Positions 23,851-31,979 of a stretch of DNA of 36,587 bases are shown here, in pieces; positions within the stretch are counted from its first letter, which is position 1, and every line of letters starts with the position of its first letter. The position numbers and the translations under genes were made by a program. Source of the stretch: Candidatus Epulonipiscioides saccharophilum (lineage in GTDB: Bacteria > Bacillota > Clostridia > Lachnospirales > Cellulosilyticaceae). The notes beneath the pieces are model-generated. The model was not told the DNA's origin. It was given only the letters and a program-made list of their open reading frames with translations, and did no database searches. The DNA is taken from contig LNZM01000002.1 in NCBI GenBank assembly GCA_002007295.1, positions 29,707-66,293 of the forward strand, given 5' to 3'.

Positions 23851-25488
23851 ATGAACCTATTATTGTTAAAAATAATATTTATGGTACTAGTTTATTTAAA
23901 CAACATTATGCTTTTGAAAATTACTTCTAAATTACTAAAAATCCGTAAAATAAAGCATACACCTTTCTTAAAAAATTTTATTATCTTTTTAAATGCTTTG
24001 ATTTATCTATATTTATTTTTATCTCCTTACGCTTTGATTTTATTTCCATGTTTGTTGTTTTGCTTCTATACAATTAATCTTATTATATTTTATAGCGGTA
24101 ATATATGGACTAAAATTTCTATTGTATTGTTTGCAATTATTAATCTTTTATCTGCAGACGTATTTATCCTACTTGTTATAAGCAGTATTAAACAATGTAC
24201 TATACTAGATATATTAACTAATTCTACATTACACATGTTTTGTCACATATTACTTATAATAATTACAAATTTAATTTTTATAAGTTTAATAACCTTTGTT
24301 CCTAGATCTTATTTTAAAAAGATTAGCAAAAGTTTAGATGGTTCAAATATATTTTTATTGTTAGAAGTATTAATGGTAATAGTTATGGCAAGTAATTCTG
24401 TTAGTTGTTATATAGAAAATTTTAATACTACTATAATGATCCAAAGAGTGATTCACTGTATGTTTTGGCTAATAGTTTTATATGCAGCGATATATATAAT
24501 GATACACTTGGAAAATAATAAAGAAAATAGTTTACAACTTCAAAAGTTGCTTAAATTAAATAATATGGCCCAAAAAACATTTGTAGATGACAGAGAACTT
24601 TTTTTACAAATTGATTGTACTACCGATGAAATAATAATAATTAGTGCTTCTAAATGGAACCTTTCAGATTATATGTGCAAACAATATTCTCATATAATGA
24701 TTAATTTCTTAATGTATAATAATGTACATTCTGATTATATAGATGATTTTTTAAAATTCACTACGATAGAATATATGTTAAATACTTTTTTGGATGGCCA
24801 AACTAAATATAACTTTGAATTTCAAGTAATAGAACAAGATACTGCTAAACGTAAGTGGTTGAAAATGGATGTATTTATAGAATCCGAAGAATCTATTTCT
24901 GCACATACTTTGGCCGTAATTATTATTTCAGATATTACTCAAGAAAAAGAACTTCAATTTCAAGCTGAAAGGGATCAATTAACCGGCTTATATAATAAAT
25001 CTATTACAACTCGTTTAATTAACAGATATATTCAACAAAATAAAAAAGGCTTTTTATTTATGATCGATAGCGATTACTTTAAACAAGTTAATGATACTTT
25101 AGGCCACGATATTGGTGATCAAGTAATTGTCGACATTGCAAATACTCTTTCTAATATATTTGAGCCATATAGCAAAGAAGAAAGTGTCATTGGTCGTGTG
25201 GGTGGCGACGAATTTATAGCTTTTATTACTCCTAATACGCCCGAATTTAATGTCTCAGAAATTGCTACAAAAGCTTGTGATAAATTATGTCAAACTTATT
25301 TTAATGCATCTAAATCTGTATCAATTTCAGCCAGCATTGGTATCGCCGAGGTAAACGAAAACACTGCTAATTTTTACGACCTATATTTATTAGCCGATGC
25401 TGCTTTATATAAGTCTAAAAATAACGGCCGAAATCAATTTACTATATACAATTCTTCTCTAAATCCATCTCTAAATCCAAAGGCTTAA
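23851..25488 (+). CDS. Membrane GGDEF protein (probable diguanylate cyclase), copy 2
   Basis: A 545-aa paralogue of the upstream gene with the same plan: about six transmembrane helices, a PAS-like linker, then a GGDEF domain (RDQLTGLYNKSITTRLI, FMIDSDYFKQVNDTLGHDIG, GGDEF at residues 451-455). The GGDEF halves are much more alike than the membrane halves, which suggests that the two proteins sense different signals. As in copy 1, no RxxD I-site is seen, so product inhibition at that site is unlikely. The ATG at 23851 is preceded by AGAGGAGGA; an upstream start at 23809 would lie in the repeat. Whether it is catalytically active is inferred from the intact motif. Confidence 0.85.
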   Translation: MNLLLLKIIFMVLVYLNNIMLLKITSKLLKIRKIKHTPFLKNFIIFLNALIYLYLFLSPYALILFPCLLFCFYTINLIIFYSGNIWTKISIVLFAIINLLSADVFILLVISSIKQCTILDILTNSTLHMFCHILLIIITNLIFISLITFVPRSYFKKISKSLDGSNIFLLLEVLMVIVMASNSVSCYIENFNTTIMIQRVIHCMFWLIVLYAAIYIMIHLENNKENSLQLQKLLKLNNMAQKTFVDDRELFLQIDCTTDEIIIISASKWNLSDYMCKQYSHIMINFLMYNNVHSDYIDDFLKFTTIEYMLNTFLDGQTKYNFEFQVIEQDTAKRKWLKMDVFIESEESISAHTLAVIIISDITQEKELQFQAERDQLTGLYNKSITTRLINRYIQQNKKGFLFMIDSDYFKQVNDTLGHDIGDQVIVDIANTLSNIFEPYSKEESVIGRVGGDEFIAFITPNTPEFNVSEIATKACDKLCQTYFNASKSVSISASIGIAEVNENTANFYDLYLLADAALYKSKNNGRNQFTIYNSSLNPSLNPKA

Positions 25489-25589
25489 TAATATGCTGTT
25501 ATCTATGATAAAGAGGAAAAATTTTACATTAAACTATTATCAGAAATATTTGTTGTACTCTTTTTTTAATAGCATTATACTGTTTCAAA

Positions 25590-25715
25590 TTACTATTTAT
25601 GATTCATTGTTATAGACTAAAAACATCTAAAAAATAATGACAAAAATCATATTTACTATTTATGATTCATCGTCATAGACTGAAAACATCTAAAAATAAT
25701 AGTAAAAATTCCATT
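25590..25715 (+). repeat. 63-bp tandem duplication upstream of ECF S gene
   Basis: TACTATTTATGATTCATTGT at 25591 recurs at 25654 as TACTATTTATGATTCATCGT. Both continue through ATAGACT(A/G)AAAACATCTAA and AATAATG/AG sequence. It lies in the 407-bp gap between GGDEF copy 2 and the ECF genes. The rest of that gap holds a promoter (25829) but no riboswitch that I recognise. Confidence 0.8.
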
Positions 25716-25828
25716 ATTTTAAGATTAAATATGTTAATAAACACAATTTAGGAGTCAACTTTGCATACAATCAAGAAATAATATGCGCCCAAATGTTTCT
25801 AATCCGAATAACCTTCATCAAAATTTCA

Positions 25829-25857
25829 TTGACAATTTTAATCTAACAATATATGAT
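25829..25857 (+). promoter_or_regulatory. Promoter for ECF transporter genes
   Basis: TTGACA (25829-25834), a 17-bp spacer and TATGAT (25852-25857) make a near-consensus vegetative promoter 38 bp before the S-component start codon. The short leader leaves little room for a riboswitch between promoter and gene. Confidence 0.75.
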
Positions 25858-25895
25858 TTATATATGTTTTTTAAAAATTTAAGGAGGTTTTATCC

Positions 25896-26435
25896 ATGAA
25901 AATAAAAACAGTTGTTGCTATAGGAATCGGCTCAGCATTATTTTTAATCTTAGGACGATTCGTCGTTATTCCAACCGGTATTCCTAATACAGAAATTCAA
26001 ACCGCCTATGCTTTCTTAGCTTTTATGGCCATCTTATACGGTCCTATTGCTGGTGGCTGTATCGGATTTATTGGTCACATCTTAAAAGATTTAACAGCCT
26101 ATGGCTCTCCATGGTTCAGTTGGATTATTGCGTCGGCTGTTTTAGGTCTTATTATCGGCTTGGTAGCTAAAAAACTGAATATCCAAGATGGCTTTACATT
26201 GAAAAGAGGTATATTATTTAATGTGACTCAAATAATCGCAAATTTAATCGCTTGGGTTATTGTTGCACCAACTTTAGACATCCTTATTTATGCTGAACCA
26301 ACAAATAAAGTGTTCGCTCAAGGATTTGTAGCCAGTCTTTCTAATATTGTTACCATTTGTGTTATTGGTACATTCTTGCTTTATACATACTCTAAAACTT
26401 TAACAAGATCCAATAGCTTAGAGTTAGAAGATTAA
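25896..26435 (+). CDS. ECF transporter S component, UPF0397-like
   Basis: Substrate-binding membrane subunit of an energy-coupling factor (vitamin or micronutrient) importer. The 179-aa protein has five or six transmembrane helices. Its sequence resembles the UPF0397 family: [59 protein letters not shown] and [19 protein letters not shown]. The substrate of this family is not firmly established, so I do not name one. AAGGAGG precedes the ATG. The A-A' and T subunits follow after a 417-bp repeat-filled gap, indicating a dedicated (group I) ECF system. Confidence 0.85.
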   Translation: MKIKTVVAIGIGSALFLILGRFVVIPTGIPNTEIQTAYAFLAFMAILYGPIAGGCIGFIGHILKDLTAYGSPWFSWIIASAVLGLIIGLVAKKLNIQDGFTLKRGILFNVTQIIANLIAWVIVAPTLDILIYAEPTNKVFAQGFVASLSNIVTICVIGTFLLYTYSKTLTRSNSLELED

Positions 26436-26449
26436 TCGTTTCGCTAATA

Positions 26450-26800
26450 CCAACCAACCTCTCAGTCACTTCGTGACAGAGGCCATCGCACTAACAACCC
26501 GAAAAATTGAAAACGTTCGCCAAAAGGTGATGCGGAGCAACAACTACAGAAGAACCCCTCAGTCAGCTTCGCTGACAGCTCCCCAGGAAGGCATACATGG
26601 GAACTTAAGAAAATTAACTATGTCACTTATAAATTTTGTATACAGATCACATAAGTAACTACAACTTGAAGTCACGCTTTCTTCCTCGCAATTTTATGAC
26701 AGTTTTCCTGGAAGGAAGGGAAGCAGGGGCCAACAACTCCAGAAAAACCCCTCAGTTTATTTCGCTACGTTGTGCCCCCTTCAATTATTTTTTAACAGCT
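26450..26800. repeat. Repeat cluster between ECF S and A genes
   Basis: This stretch holds several members of the palindromic family: CCTCTCAGTCACTTCGTGAC (26458), CCCCTCAGTCAGCTTCGCTG (26556) and a third, degraded copy near 26749 (CCCCTCAGTTTATTTCGCT). GAGGCCATCGCACTAAC (26480) resembles the MITE-like end at 1706. ATGATAACGGAGCC and ATGATAACGTGGCC near 26800 are a short direct repeat. Small open frames here have no family features. The gap interrupts an operon that is usually compact. Confidence 0.65.
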
Positions 26801-26852
26801 ATGATAACGGAGCCATGATAACGTGGCCATTTTTTAGGAAAGGATACTATAC

Positions 26853-28568
26853 ATGAAAAAAGCTATAATTCAATTTTCAAACTTTACTTTTCAGTATAAA
26901 GGCCAGAAAAAACCTACTTTAAACAATATAGATCTAACTATATATGAAGGGGAAAAAGTCCTTATAGTAGGTCCATCTGGTTCTGGAAAAAGTACTATAT
27001 CTTATTGTATAAATGGATTAGCTCCACATTTTTATAAAGGTCATTTTATAGGTTCACTACGGATAGATAATAAACCGGTTTCTACCATAAATGAGATGTC
27101 CAACTTAGTCGGTACACTTCTACAAGATCCGGATGGCCAATTTGTTGGTCTAACCGTTGCTGAGGACTTAGCATTTAAATTAGAAAACGACATTGTAGAA
27201 CAATCTATGATGAAACAACAAGTTAAGGATACTGCTAAAAACGTAGATCTAGAAAATTATTTAAATTCTACTCCTCACCAACTTTCTGGTGGTCAAAAAC
27301 AACGTGTTACTTTAGGTGGCGTATTAATTAAAGATTTGCCCATTTTACTATTTGATGAACCTTTGGCTAACTTGGATCCTGCTACAGGTAAAAAAGTTAT
27401 GGAATTAATAAATACGTTGTCCGAAAATAAAACTACCATAATTGTAGAACACCGTTTAGAAGACGTTCTTCATTGTAAAATAGATCGGATAATTGTTATG
27501 TACGATGGAAAAATTGTAGATGACGATACCCCTTCTAACATTCTAGCTACTAATATACTTTTCGAGGTTGGCTTAAGAGAACCTTTATATATTACCGCCT
27601 TAAAATACGCTAACTGTCAAATTGGCAACCTATCCCATTTAGATACTATAGAGCAACTAAATATTCCGGATTTAACTATGCAGCTTAAACATTGGCAATA
27701 TAATTTTTATAATACCAAAACAAAAGCATTAATCGATCCTGTTTTGCAATTTCAAAACGTAACTTTTGCCTATATCAAAGATACAGTATTAAACGATGTC
27801 AGCTTTAATATTTATAAAGGTGAGATGATCAGCATCGTCGGTAAAAATGGATCCGGTAAATCCACAATAGCAAAATTAATCTGTGGTTTTTTTAAACCTA
27901 ACAAAGGCAAAATATTGCTAAACCATAAAGATATATCTAACCTTAGTATAAAGGAAAGAAGTAAACATATCGGCGTAGTATTACAAAATCCAAACCAAAT
28001 GATCTTTAAAATAATGATATTCGATGAAGTTGCCTTTGGATTAAGAAACCGAGGAGGATTAAACGAAGAGCAAATTAAAAAACTAGTTTACGAAACATTA
28101 AAAATATGTGGCTTATATAAATTTAGAAATTGGCCAATCAGTGCTCTAAGTTTTGGCCAAAAAAAACGAGTAACCATTGCTTCGATATTAGTAATGGGTC
28201 CCCAAATAATAATATTAGATGAGCCTACAGCAGGCCAGGACTTCCGAAACTATACAGAAATAATGGAATTTTTAAAAACTTTAACCAGCAAAGGAATAAC
28301 TGTAATCATAATTACTCATGACATGCATTTAATGCTAGAATACTCAGATCGGGCAATTGTATTAGCCGATGGCAAAAAGATAGCACAAAAGGAAACTGTG
28401 GATATATTAACAGATCCACACTTAATAGAACAAGCTAACTTAAAAGAAACCTCTTTGTATCAATTAGCTGTCCATACTGGATTGGATGATCCTAAAGAGT
28501 TTGTTAGGTATTTTATAGCTTATGATAGGGAGGTCCGATATGACGATTCTCGAATATATTATTATTAA
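26853..28568 (+). CDS. ECF transporter fused ATPase (EcfA-EcfA')
   Basis: Two ABC ATPase domains in one 571-aa chain power the ECF importer. Domain 1 has Walker A GPSGSGKST (residues 40-48), Q-loop LLQDPDGQFVG, signature LSGGQKQR and Walker B ILLFDEPLANLDP. Domain 2 has Walker A GKNGSGKST (about 330-338), VVLQNPNQMIF, the signature variant LSFGQKKR and IIILDEPTAGQD. The second signature, SFGQ rather than SGGQ, is a natural variant. The 3' end is duplicated together with the start of the next gene, and the current C-terminus (residues about 562-571) results from a frame change inside that duplication. AGGAAAGGA is upstream of the ATG. Confidence 0.92.
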   Translation: MKKAIIQFSNFTFQYKGQKKPTLNNIDLTIYEGEKVLIVGPSGSGKSTISYCINGLAPHFYKGHFIGSLRIDNKPVSTINEMSNLVGTLLQDPDGQFVGLTVAEDLAFKLENDIVEQSMMKQQVKDTAKNVDLENYLNSTPHQLSGGQKQRVTLGGVLIKDLPILLFDEPLANLDPATGKKVMELINTLSENKTTIIVEHRLEDVLHCKIDRIIVMYDGKIVDDDTPSNILATNILFEVGLREPLYITALKYANCQIGNLSHLDTIEQLNIPDLTMQLKHWQYNFYNTKTKALIDPVLQFQNVTFAYIKDTVLNDVSFNIYKGEMISIVGKNGSGKSTIAKLICGFFKPNKGKILLNHKDISNLSIKERSKHIGVVLQNPNQMIFKIMIFDEVAFGLRNRGGLNEEQIKKLVYETLKICGLYKFRNWPISALSFGQKKRVTIASILVMGPQIIILDEPTAGQDFRNYTEIMEFLKTLTSKGITVIIITHDMHLMLEYSDRAIVLADGKKIAQKETVDILTDPHLIEQANLKETSLYQLAVHTGLDDPKEFVRYFIAYDREVRYDDSRIYYY

Positions 28569-28660
28569 ACATAATCCTAAAAAATTTGCTAAGCATTTTA
28601 TAACTTATAATAAGAAAGGAGGTCGTAGATGACAATTCTCGGATATATTGATAAAAATTC
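28488..28660 (+). repeat. Tandem duplication of the ecfA/ecfT gene junction
   Basis: The end of the ATPase gene, the ribosome binding site and the first codons of the T gene are present twice, 85-89 bp apart. Copy 1: GATCCTAAAGAGTTTG (28488), AGGGAGG, ATGACGATTCTCGAATATAT (28540). Copy 2: AATCCTAAAAAATTTG (28573), AAAGGAGG, ATGACAATTCTCGGATATAT (28629). In copy 2 the ATPase frame would end in TGA overlapping the T start as ATGA, probably the ancestral arrangement. Confidence 0.92.
28540..28632 (+). CDS. Possible 30-codon chimeric mini-ORF
   Basis: The duplicated T-gene start (ATG at 28540, with AGGGAGG about 5 bp upstream) opens a 30-codon frame. It begins MTILEYIII, like the T subunit, and ends ITYNKKGGRR, like the old ATPase tail. 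Its TGA overlaps the real T start (ATGA). It could be translated and could couple A to T translation. It is probably an accident of duplication, not a functional peptide. Confidence 0.3.
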   Translation: MTILEYIIIKHNPKKFAKHFITYNKKGGRR

Positions 28661-29450
28661 CATTATTCATAACTTAACTGGTGTAACCAAATTAATTCTA
28701 TTGATCTTATGTTCTTTCATATCCATGTTGACATATGATACCCGAGTTTTACTATTACTTTTACTACTGAGTATAGTTGCCTTTCGGATATCTAAAATTA
28801 AATTCAAAGAAATCTCTTTTATATTTTACTTCATCTTAATATTTTTGCTTATTAATAACATTGCTATATTCCTATTTGCTCCATATCAAGGCTCTGAAAT
28901 TTATGGATCACAAACTGTCATTTGTAATATAATCGGTCCATACTCTCTGACATATGAACAACTATTTTATCAATTCAATATTACTTTAAAATATTTTGCT
29001 GTTATCCCATTTGCCTTATTATTCATTGTAGCTACTCACCCCAGTGAATTCGCCGCTTCCTTAAACAAAATCGGCATCAATTATAAAATAGCCTACGCTG
29101 TCGCTATAGCCTTAAGATATATACCCGATATTCAAAAAGACTATCAAGAAATAGCGTTTGCTCAACAGGCTAGAGGTATAGATTTGTCCAAAAACGAAAA
29201 GTTTATCCAACGAACTAAAAATAAAATGGCCATTTTAACCCCTCTTATCTTTTCTAGCTTAGAACGTATAGAAGTAATTAGTACCGCCATGGAATTACGA
29301 GCATTCGGTCATAATAAAAAAAGGACCTGGTACAGCGCCAGACCCTTTTCCAAAATTGATTATATTTGCTTAACATTTATGTCGATATTTTTTATAGTAT
29401 CCTTATACATTACATTTGCAAACGGAAGTAGATTTTATAATCCGTTTTAA
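28629..29450 (+). CDS. ECF transporter transmembrane subunit (EcfT)
   Basis: Membrane scaffold that links the ATPases to the S component. The 273-aa protein has hydrophobic helices in its N-terminal half and the long coupling-helix region in the C-terminal half. It carries both short motifs that dock on the ATPases: AQQARGID and ELRAFGHNKKR (the Ala-Arg-Gly type motifs). AAAGGAGG precedes the ATG at 28629; an identical-looking start lies 89 bp upstream in the duplicated copy. No terminator is obvious after it. Confidence 0.9.
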   Translation: MTILGYIDKNSIIHNLTGVTKLILLILCSFISMLTYDTRVLLLLLLLSIVAFRISKIKFKEISFIFYFILIFLLINNIAIFLFAPYQGSEIYGSQTVICNIIGPYSLTYEQLFYQFNITLKYFAVIPFALLFIVATHPSEFAASLNKIGINYKIAYAVAIALRYIPDIQKDYQEIAFAQQARGIDLSKNEKFIQRTKNKMAILTPLIFSSLERIEVISTAMELRAFGHNKKRTWYSARPFSKIDYICLTFMSIFFIVSLYITFANGSRFYNPF

Positions 29451-29489
29451 CTAAGAAAATTAACGAAAAAAATTAAAACGAAGTAAGCA

Positions 29490-29712
29490 CAACTTGTAGA
29501 ACCCCTCAGTCAGCTACGCTGACAGCTCCCCTGAAAGGGGAGCAGGGCACCCGCACTATTAGTTAGCTTCGCCAACAGATTCTTAAGTTCCCGCCTATGC
29601 TCCTGGAATGGGAGCAGGGGCTACAACTTAGATATTGTTCCTGCTTCCCTGGAGTCTACGGGCAACTCTTTTTGCTTGAAACAAAATTTGTCACTTTAAT
29701 GCGACAGCCCCC
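29490..29712. repeat. Repeat cluster between convergent ECF and sugar ABC operons
   Basis: ACCCCTCAGTCAGCTACGCT (29502) with CTGACAGCTCCCC, TTAGTTAGCTTCGCCAACAG, TTCTTAAGTTCCCGCCTATG (29581), ACTTAGATATTGTTCCTGCT (29627) and a right end, TTTAATGCGACAGCCCC (about 29696), are arranged in series. Each module also occurs elsewhere in the window. They fill the 280-bp gap between convergent operons. Confidence 0.7.
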
Positions 29713-29730
29713 ATGTTGGAGAATCTTGAT

Positions 29731-30561
29731 TTACAATTTTCCACCACTTGTAGCAATGCCTTCGATAAAATGCTTCTGGAATGCTACATAAATTATAATC
29801 ATGGGTACACATGCTAGCAACGATGCAGCCATAAGTTCCGGATAATCCGTAGCAAATTGCCCCTGCATCTTGGCTAACGCAGTCGATAGTACCAATTCAT
29901 TTTTATGCGTATTCACTATCATCGGCCACATTAAATCTTTAAACGCAAACAATGCTGTAAAAATTCCCAAGGCTACCATCGCCGATTTAGTCAAAGGTGC
30001 CATCACAAATAAAAATGTTTGCCCTATATTACACCCATCCAATTTTGCCGCTTCTTCTAATTCCTTCGGTAACCCCATATATGCTTGACGCAACAAAAAT
30101 GTTCCAAAAGCAGAAACCATTCCTGGAAATACCAATGCAAACGTCGAATTTAACATCCCTAATTTACTTACCATTAGATACTGTGGGATTAAAAATATCT
30201 GAACTGGGACCATCATCTGCAAAAGTACAATTGCAAACGCTATATTTTTCCCCTTAAAGTTTAATCGAGCAAACGCATATCCGGCCAATGTTGCTGTAAG
30301 AACAGCACATAGAATTCGAAAGAAAATCATCAGCAATGTATTGCTGTACAAAACTAAAAAATTCATTTCTTTCATCACATTTACAAATGCATCGATCTTC
30401 CACTCACTCGGCCAAATTATAAACGGATCTACCTGCATCGCTTCGGACACTGTCTTAAAAGATGTTAGAATCATCCAAATAAATGGAACTAGCATTGTTA
30501 CGGCTACAATTATCATAAAGGTATGTAGCATTAATGATACGTTGTGATCATGTTTTTCCAT
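29731..30561 (-). CDS. CUT1 sugar ABC transporter permease (MalG-like)
   Basis: Inner-membrane permease of a carbohydrate importer. It has six transmembrane helices in 276 aa, and the EAA loop that contacts the ATPase is visible as LEEAAKLDGCNIGQTFLFVMAPLTK. The N-terminal VPFIWMILTSFK and the SGGKL tail are typical of MalG-type proteins. AAGGAGGGG precedes the ATG on the minus strand. It lies 30 bp downstream of the second permease. No ATPase is encoded in the cluster, so a shared MsmX-type ATPase is expected. Confidence 0.92.
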   Translation of the reverse strand: MEKHDHNVSLMLHTFMIIVAVTMLVPFIWMILTSFKTVSEAMQVDPFIIWPSEWKIDAFVNVMKEMNFLVLYSNTLLMIFFRILCAVLTATLAGYAFARLNFKGKNIAFAIVLLQMMVPVQIFLIPQYLMVSKLGMLNSTFALVFPGMVSAFGTFLLRQAYMGLPKELEEAAKLDGCNIGQTFLFVMAPLTKSAMVALGIFTALFAFKDLMWPMIVNTHKNELVLSTALAKMQGQFATDYPELMAASLLACVPMIIIYVAFQKHFIEGIATSGGKL

Positions 30562-30591
30562 ATAAAAATTCCCCTCCTTTTCATCTTAATT

Positions 30592-31479
30592 TTAATTATA
30601 AAATACCCATTTCTTTTGCAACTTCATTTGAATTACCGTAATAATTAACGTGATCAACAATAGTAATCCAACAATAGTCGCCCCATATCCAAGATTCTTT
30701 TCTGTGAATGCATATTGATAAAATAAATATACTAAAGACTGCGTATCCGCCATCGCCGGACTAGATTTGTCTATTATCATATAAATCAAATCAAAAACTT
30801 GCATCGATGCTATAATCCTTGTTATACATACGAAAAAAATCGTAGGAGAAAGTAGAGGTATTGTTATATGGAAAAAACTCTTCATCCCTGTAGCACCATC
30901 TATCATGGCAGCTTCATAATAATCTTTCGGAATTTCTTGTAGTCCAGACAAAAATAATATCATGTTATATCCTAAGATCGACCAGACCCCAACCAATGCT
31001 ATGATATATATCGCTATATCCGGATTCGAAATCCATTGAGTGTCTAGATTGAATAAATTGTTGATCAATCCAAAATTCGAATTTAATAACCATCTCCAAA
31101 CCATAGCAATCGCCGCTGGCGCAGTAACCATCGGCAAAAATATAATCGTCCTGTATATTGTCCGACCTTTTATTTTCCGATTTAAAACCACCGCCAAAAC
31201 TAATGCTATACATATAGATAACGGCACCTCTATAATTGCATATTTAAACGTGTTTATTAATGAACGCCAAACTTCGCTGTCAGAAAATACTTTTATATAA
31301 TTATCTAACCCTACAAAAATATTTCCCCTGCCAAAATCTCCTGTCTTAAAAAAACTTTGGTATAACGTCTGAAATATTGGTATGATATTCAGCACTATTA
31401 GTCCAAGTAAAGTTGGGAAAATAAAAGCCCATCCCCACATGAACTCATTTTTTTGCTGAGATGACATTTTCTTTTTCAA
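30592..31479 (-). CDS. CUT1 sugar ABC transporter permease (MalF/UgpA-like)
   Basis: Partner permease, 295 aa, with six transmembrane helices. Family features are IFPTLLGLIVLNIIPIFQTLYQSF, the EAA loop YEAAMIDGATGMKSFFHITIPLL and the C-terminal YQYAFTEKNLGYGAT. The best start is a TTG at 31479, placed 10 bp from AAAGGAGG; the first ATG (31467) would be about 22 bp away. ATG codons next to the Shine-Dalgarno belong to another frame that ends after a dozen codons. The 500-bp repeat-filled gap behind it separates it from its binding-protein gene. Confidence 0.92.
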   Translation of the reverse strand: MKKKMSSQQKNEFMWGWAFIFPTLLGLIVLNIIPIFQTLYQSFFKTGDFGRGNIFVGLDNYIKVFSDSEVWRSLINTFKYAIIEVPLSICIALVLAVVLNRKIKGRTIYRTIIFLPMVTAPAAIAMVWRWLLNSNFGLINNLFNLDTQWISNPDIAIYIIALVGVWSILGYNMILFLSGLQEIPKDYYEAAMIDGATGMKSFFHITIPLLSPTIFFVCITRIIASMQVFDLIYMIIDKSSPAMADTQSLVYLFYQYAFTEKNLGYGATIVGLLLLITLIITVIQMKLQKKWVFYN

Positions 31480-31499
31480 TATTCATCATCCTCCTTTAA

Positions 31500-31975
31500 T
31501 CTTTTAACCTCTTAGTCAGATTTGCTGACAGGGGCTATCGCATTAACAATTTCAAATATTAAATCCTGAATGACAGAAAAATTATAAAAACTTGCAAAAT
31601 TTACAATTTACTTGAAAGTAACAAAATCTTGTATGCACGCTTTCTCCCTCCGTCAGCTACGCTGACACCTCCCTCCCGGAGGGAGGCACCGCTTCCCCGC
31701 AATATTGTGAAGCCAGCCGGAGGGGCATCCATTCGGATGAAGTTGTGCACTTAAGCCTTCCTCTTGAGGAAGGTGGACGCGAAGCGGACGGATAGAGTAA
31801 AAGAGCGAAGCGACACTGCGAAGTTCATATTCATTTCTTAAGTTCTCGGCTATGCCCCTGGAAGGGGAGCAGGACCACTTCCCCGCAATTTTGTAACAGT
31901 TCCAGGTTGCCCGCCCCTTAGTTAGCTTCGCCAAAAGATTCTTAAGTTCCCGCCTATGATCCTAGAAGGAGAGAC
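31500..31975. repeat. Large modular repeat between sugar permease and binding-protein genes
   Basis: AACCTCTTAGTCAGATTTGC with CTGACAGGGGCTATCGCATT (31506-31545) is the inverted counterpart of 2164-2207. From 31540 to about 31710 the sequence closely matches 1718-1890, including TTACAATTTACTTGAAAG and CTCCCTCCCGGAGGGAGG. It then switches to a reverse copy of the 7580-7640 module (CCTTCCTCTTGAGGAAGG, GCGAAGCGACAC). Two copies of TTCTTAAGTTC(T/C)CG(G/C)CTATG follow (31837, 31941). The open frame 31653-31934 lies within repeats and I do not call it a gene. This mosaic sits inside an operon. Confidence 0.75.
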
Positions 31976-31979
31976 TTTT

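Noticed and set aside
25489-25895. Riboswitch controlling the ECF transporter
   Set aside because: The promoter is only 38 bp from the start codon, and the rest of the gap is a 63-bp duplication; no thiamine, riboflavin or cobalamin riboswitch motif was recognised.
31653-31934. Small minus-strand gene of 93 codons
   Set aside because: It lies entirely in repeat modules found elsewhere in the window, and its translation shows no family features.
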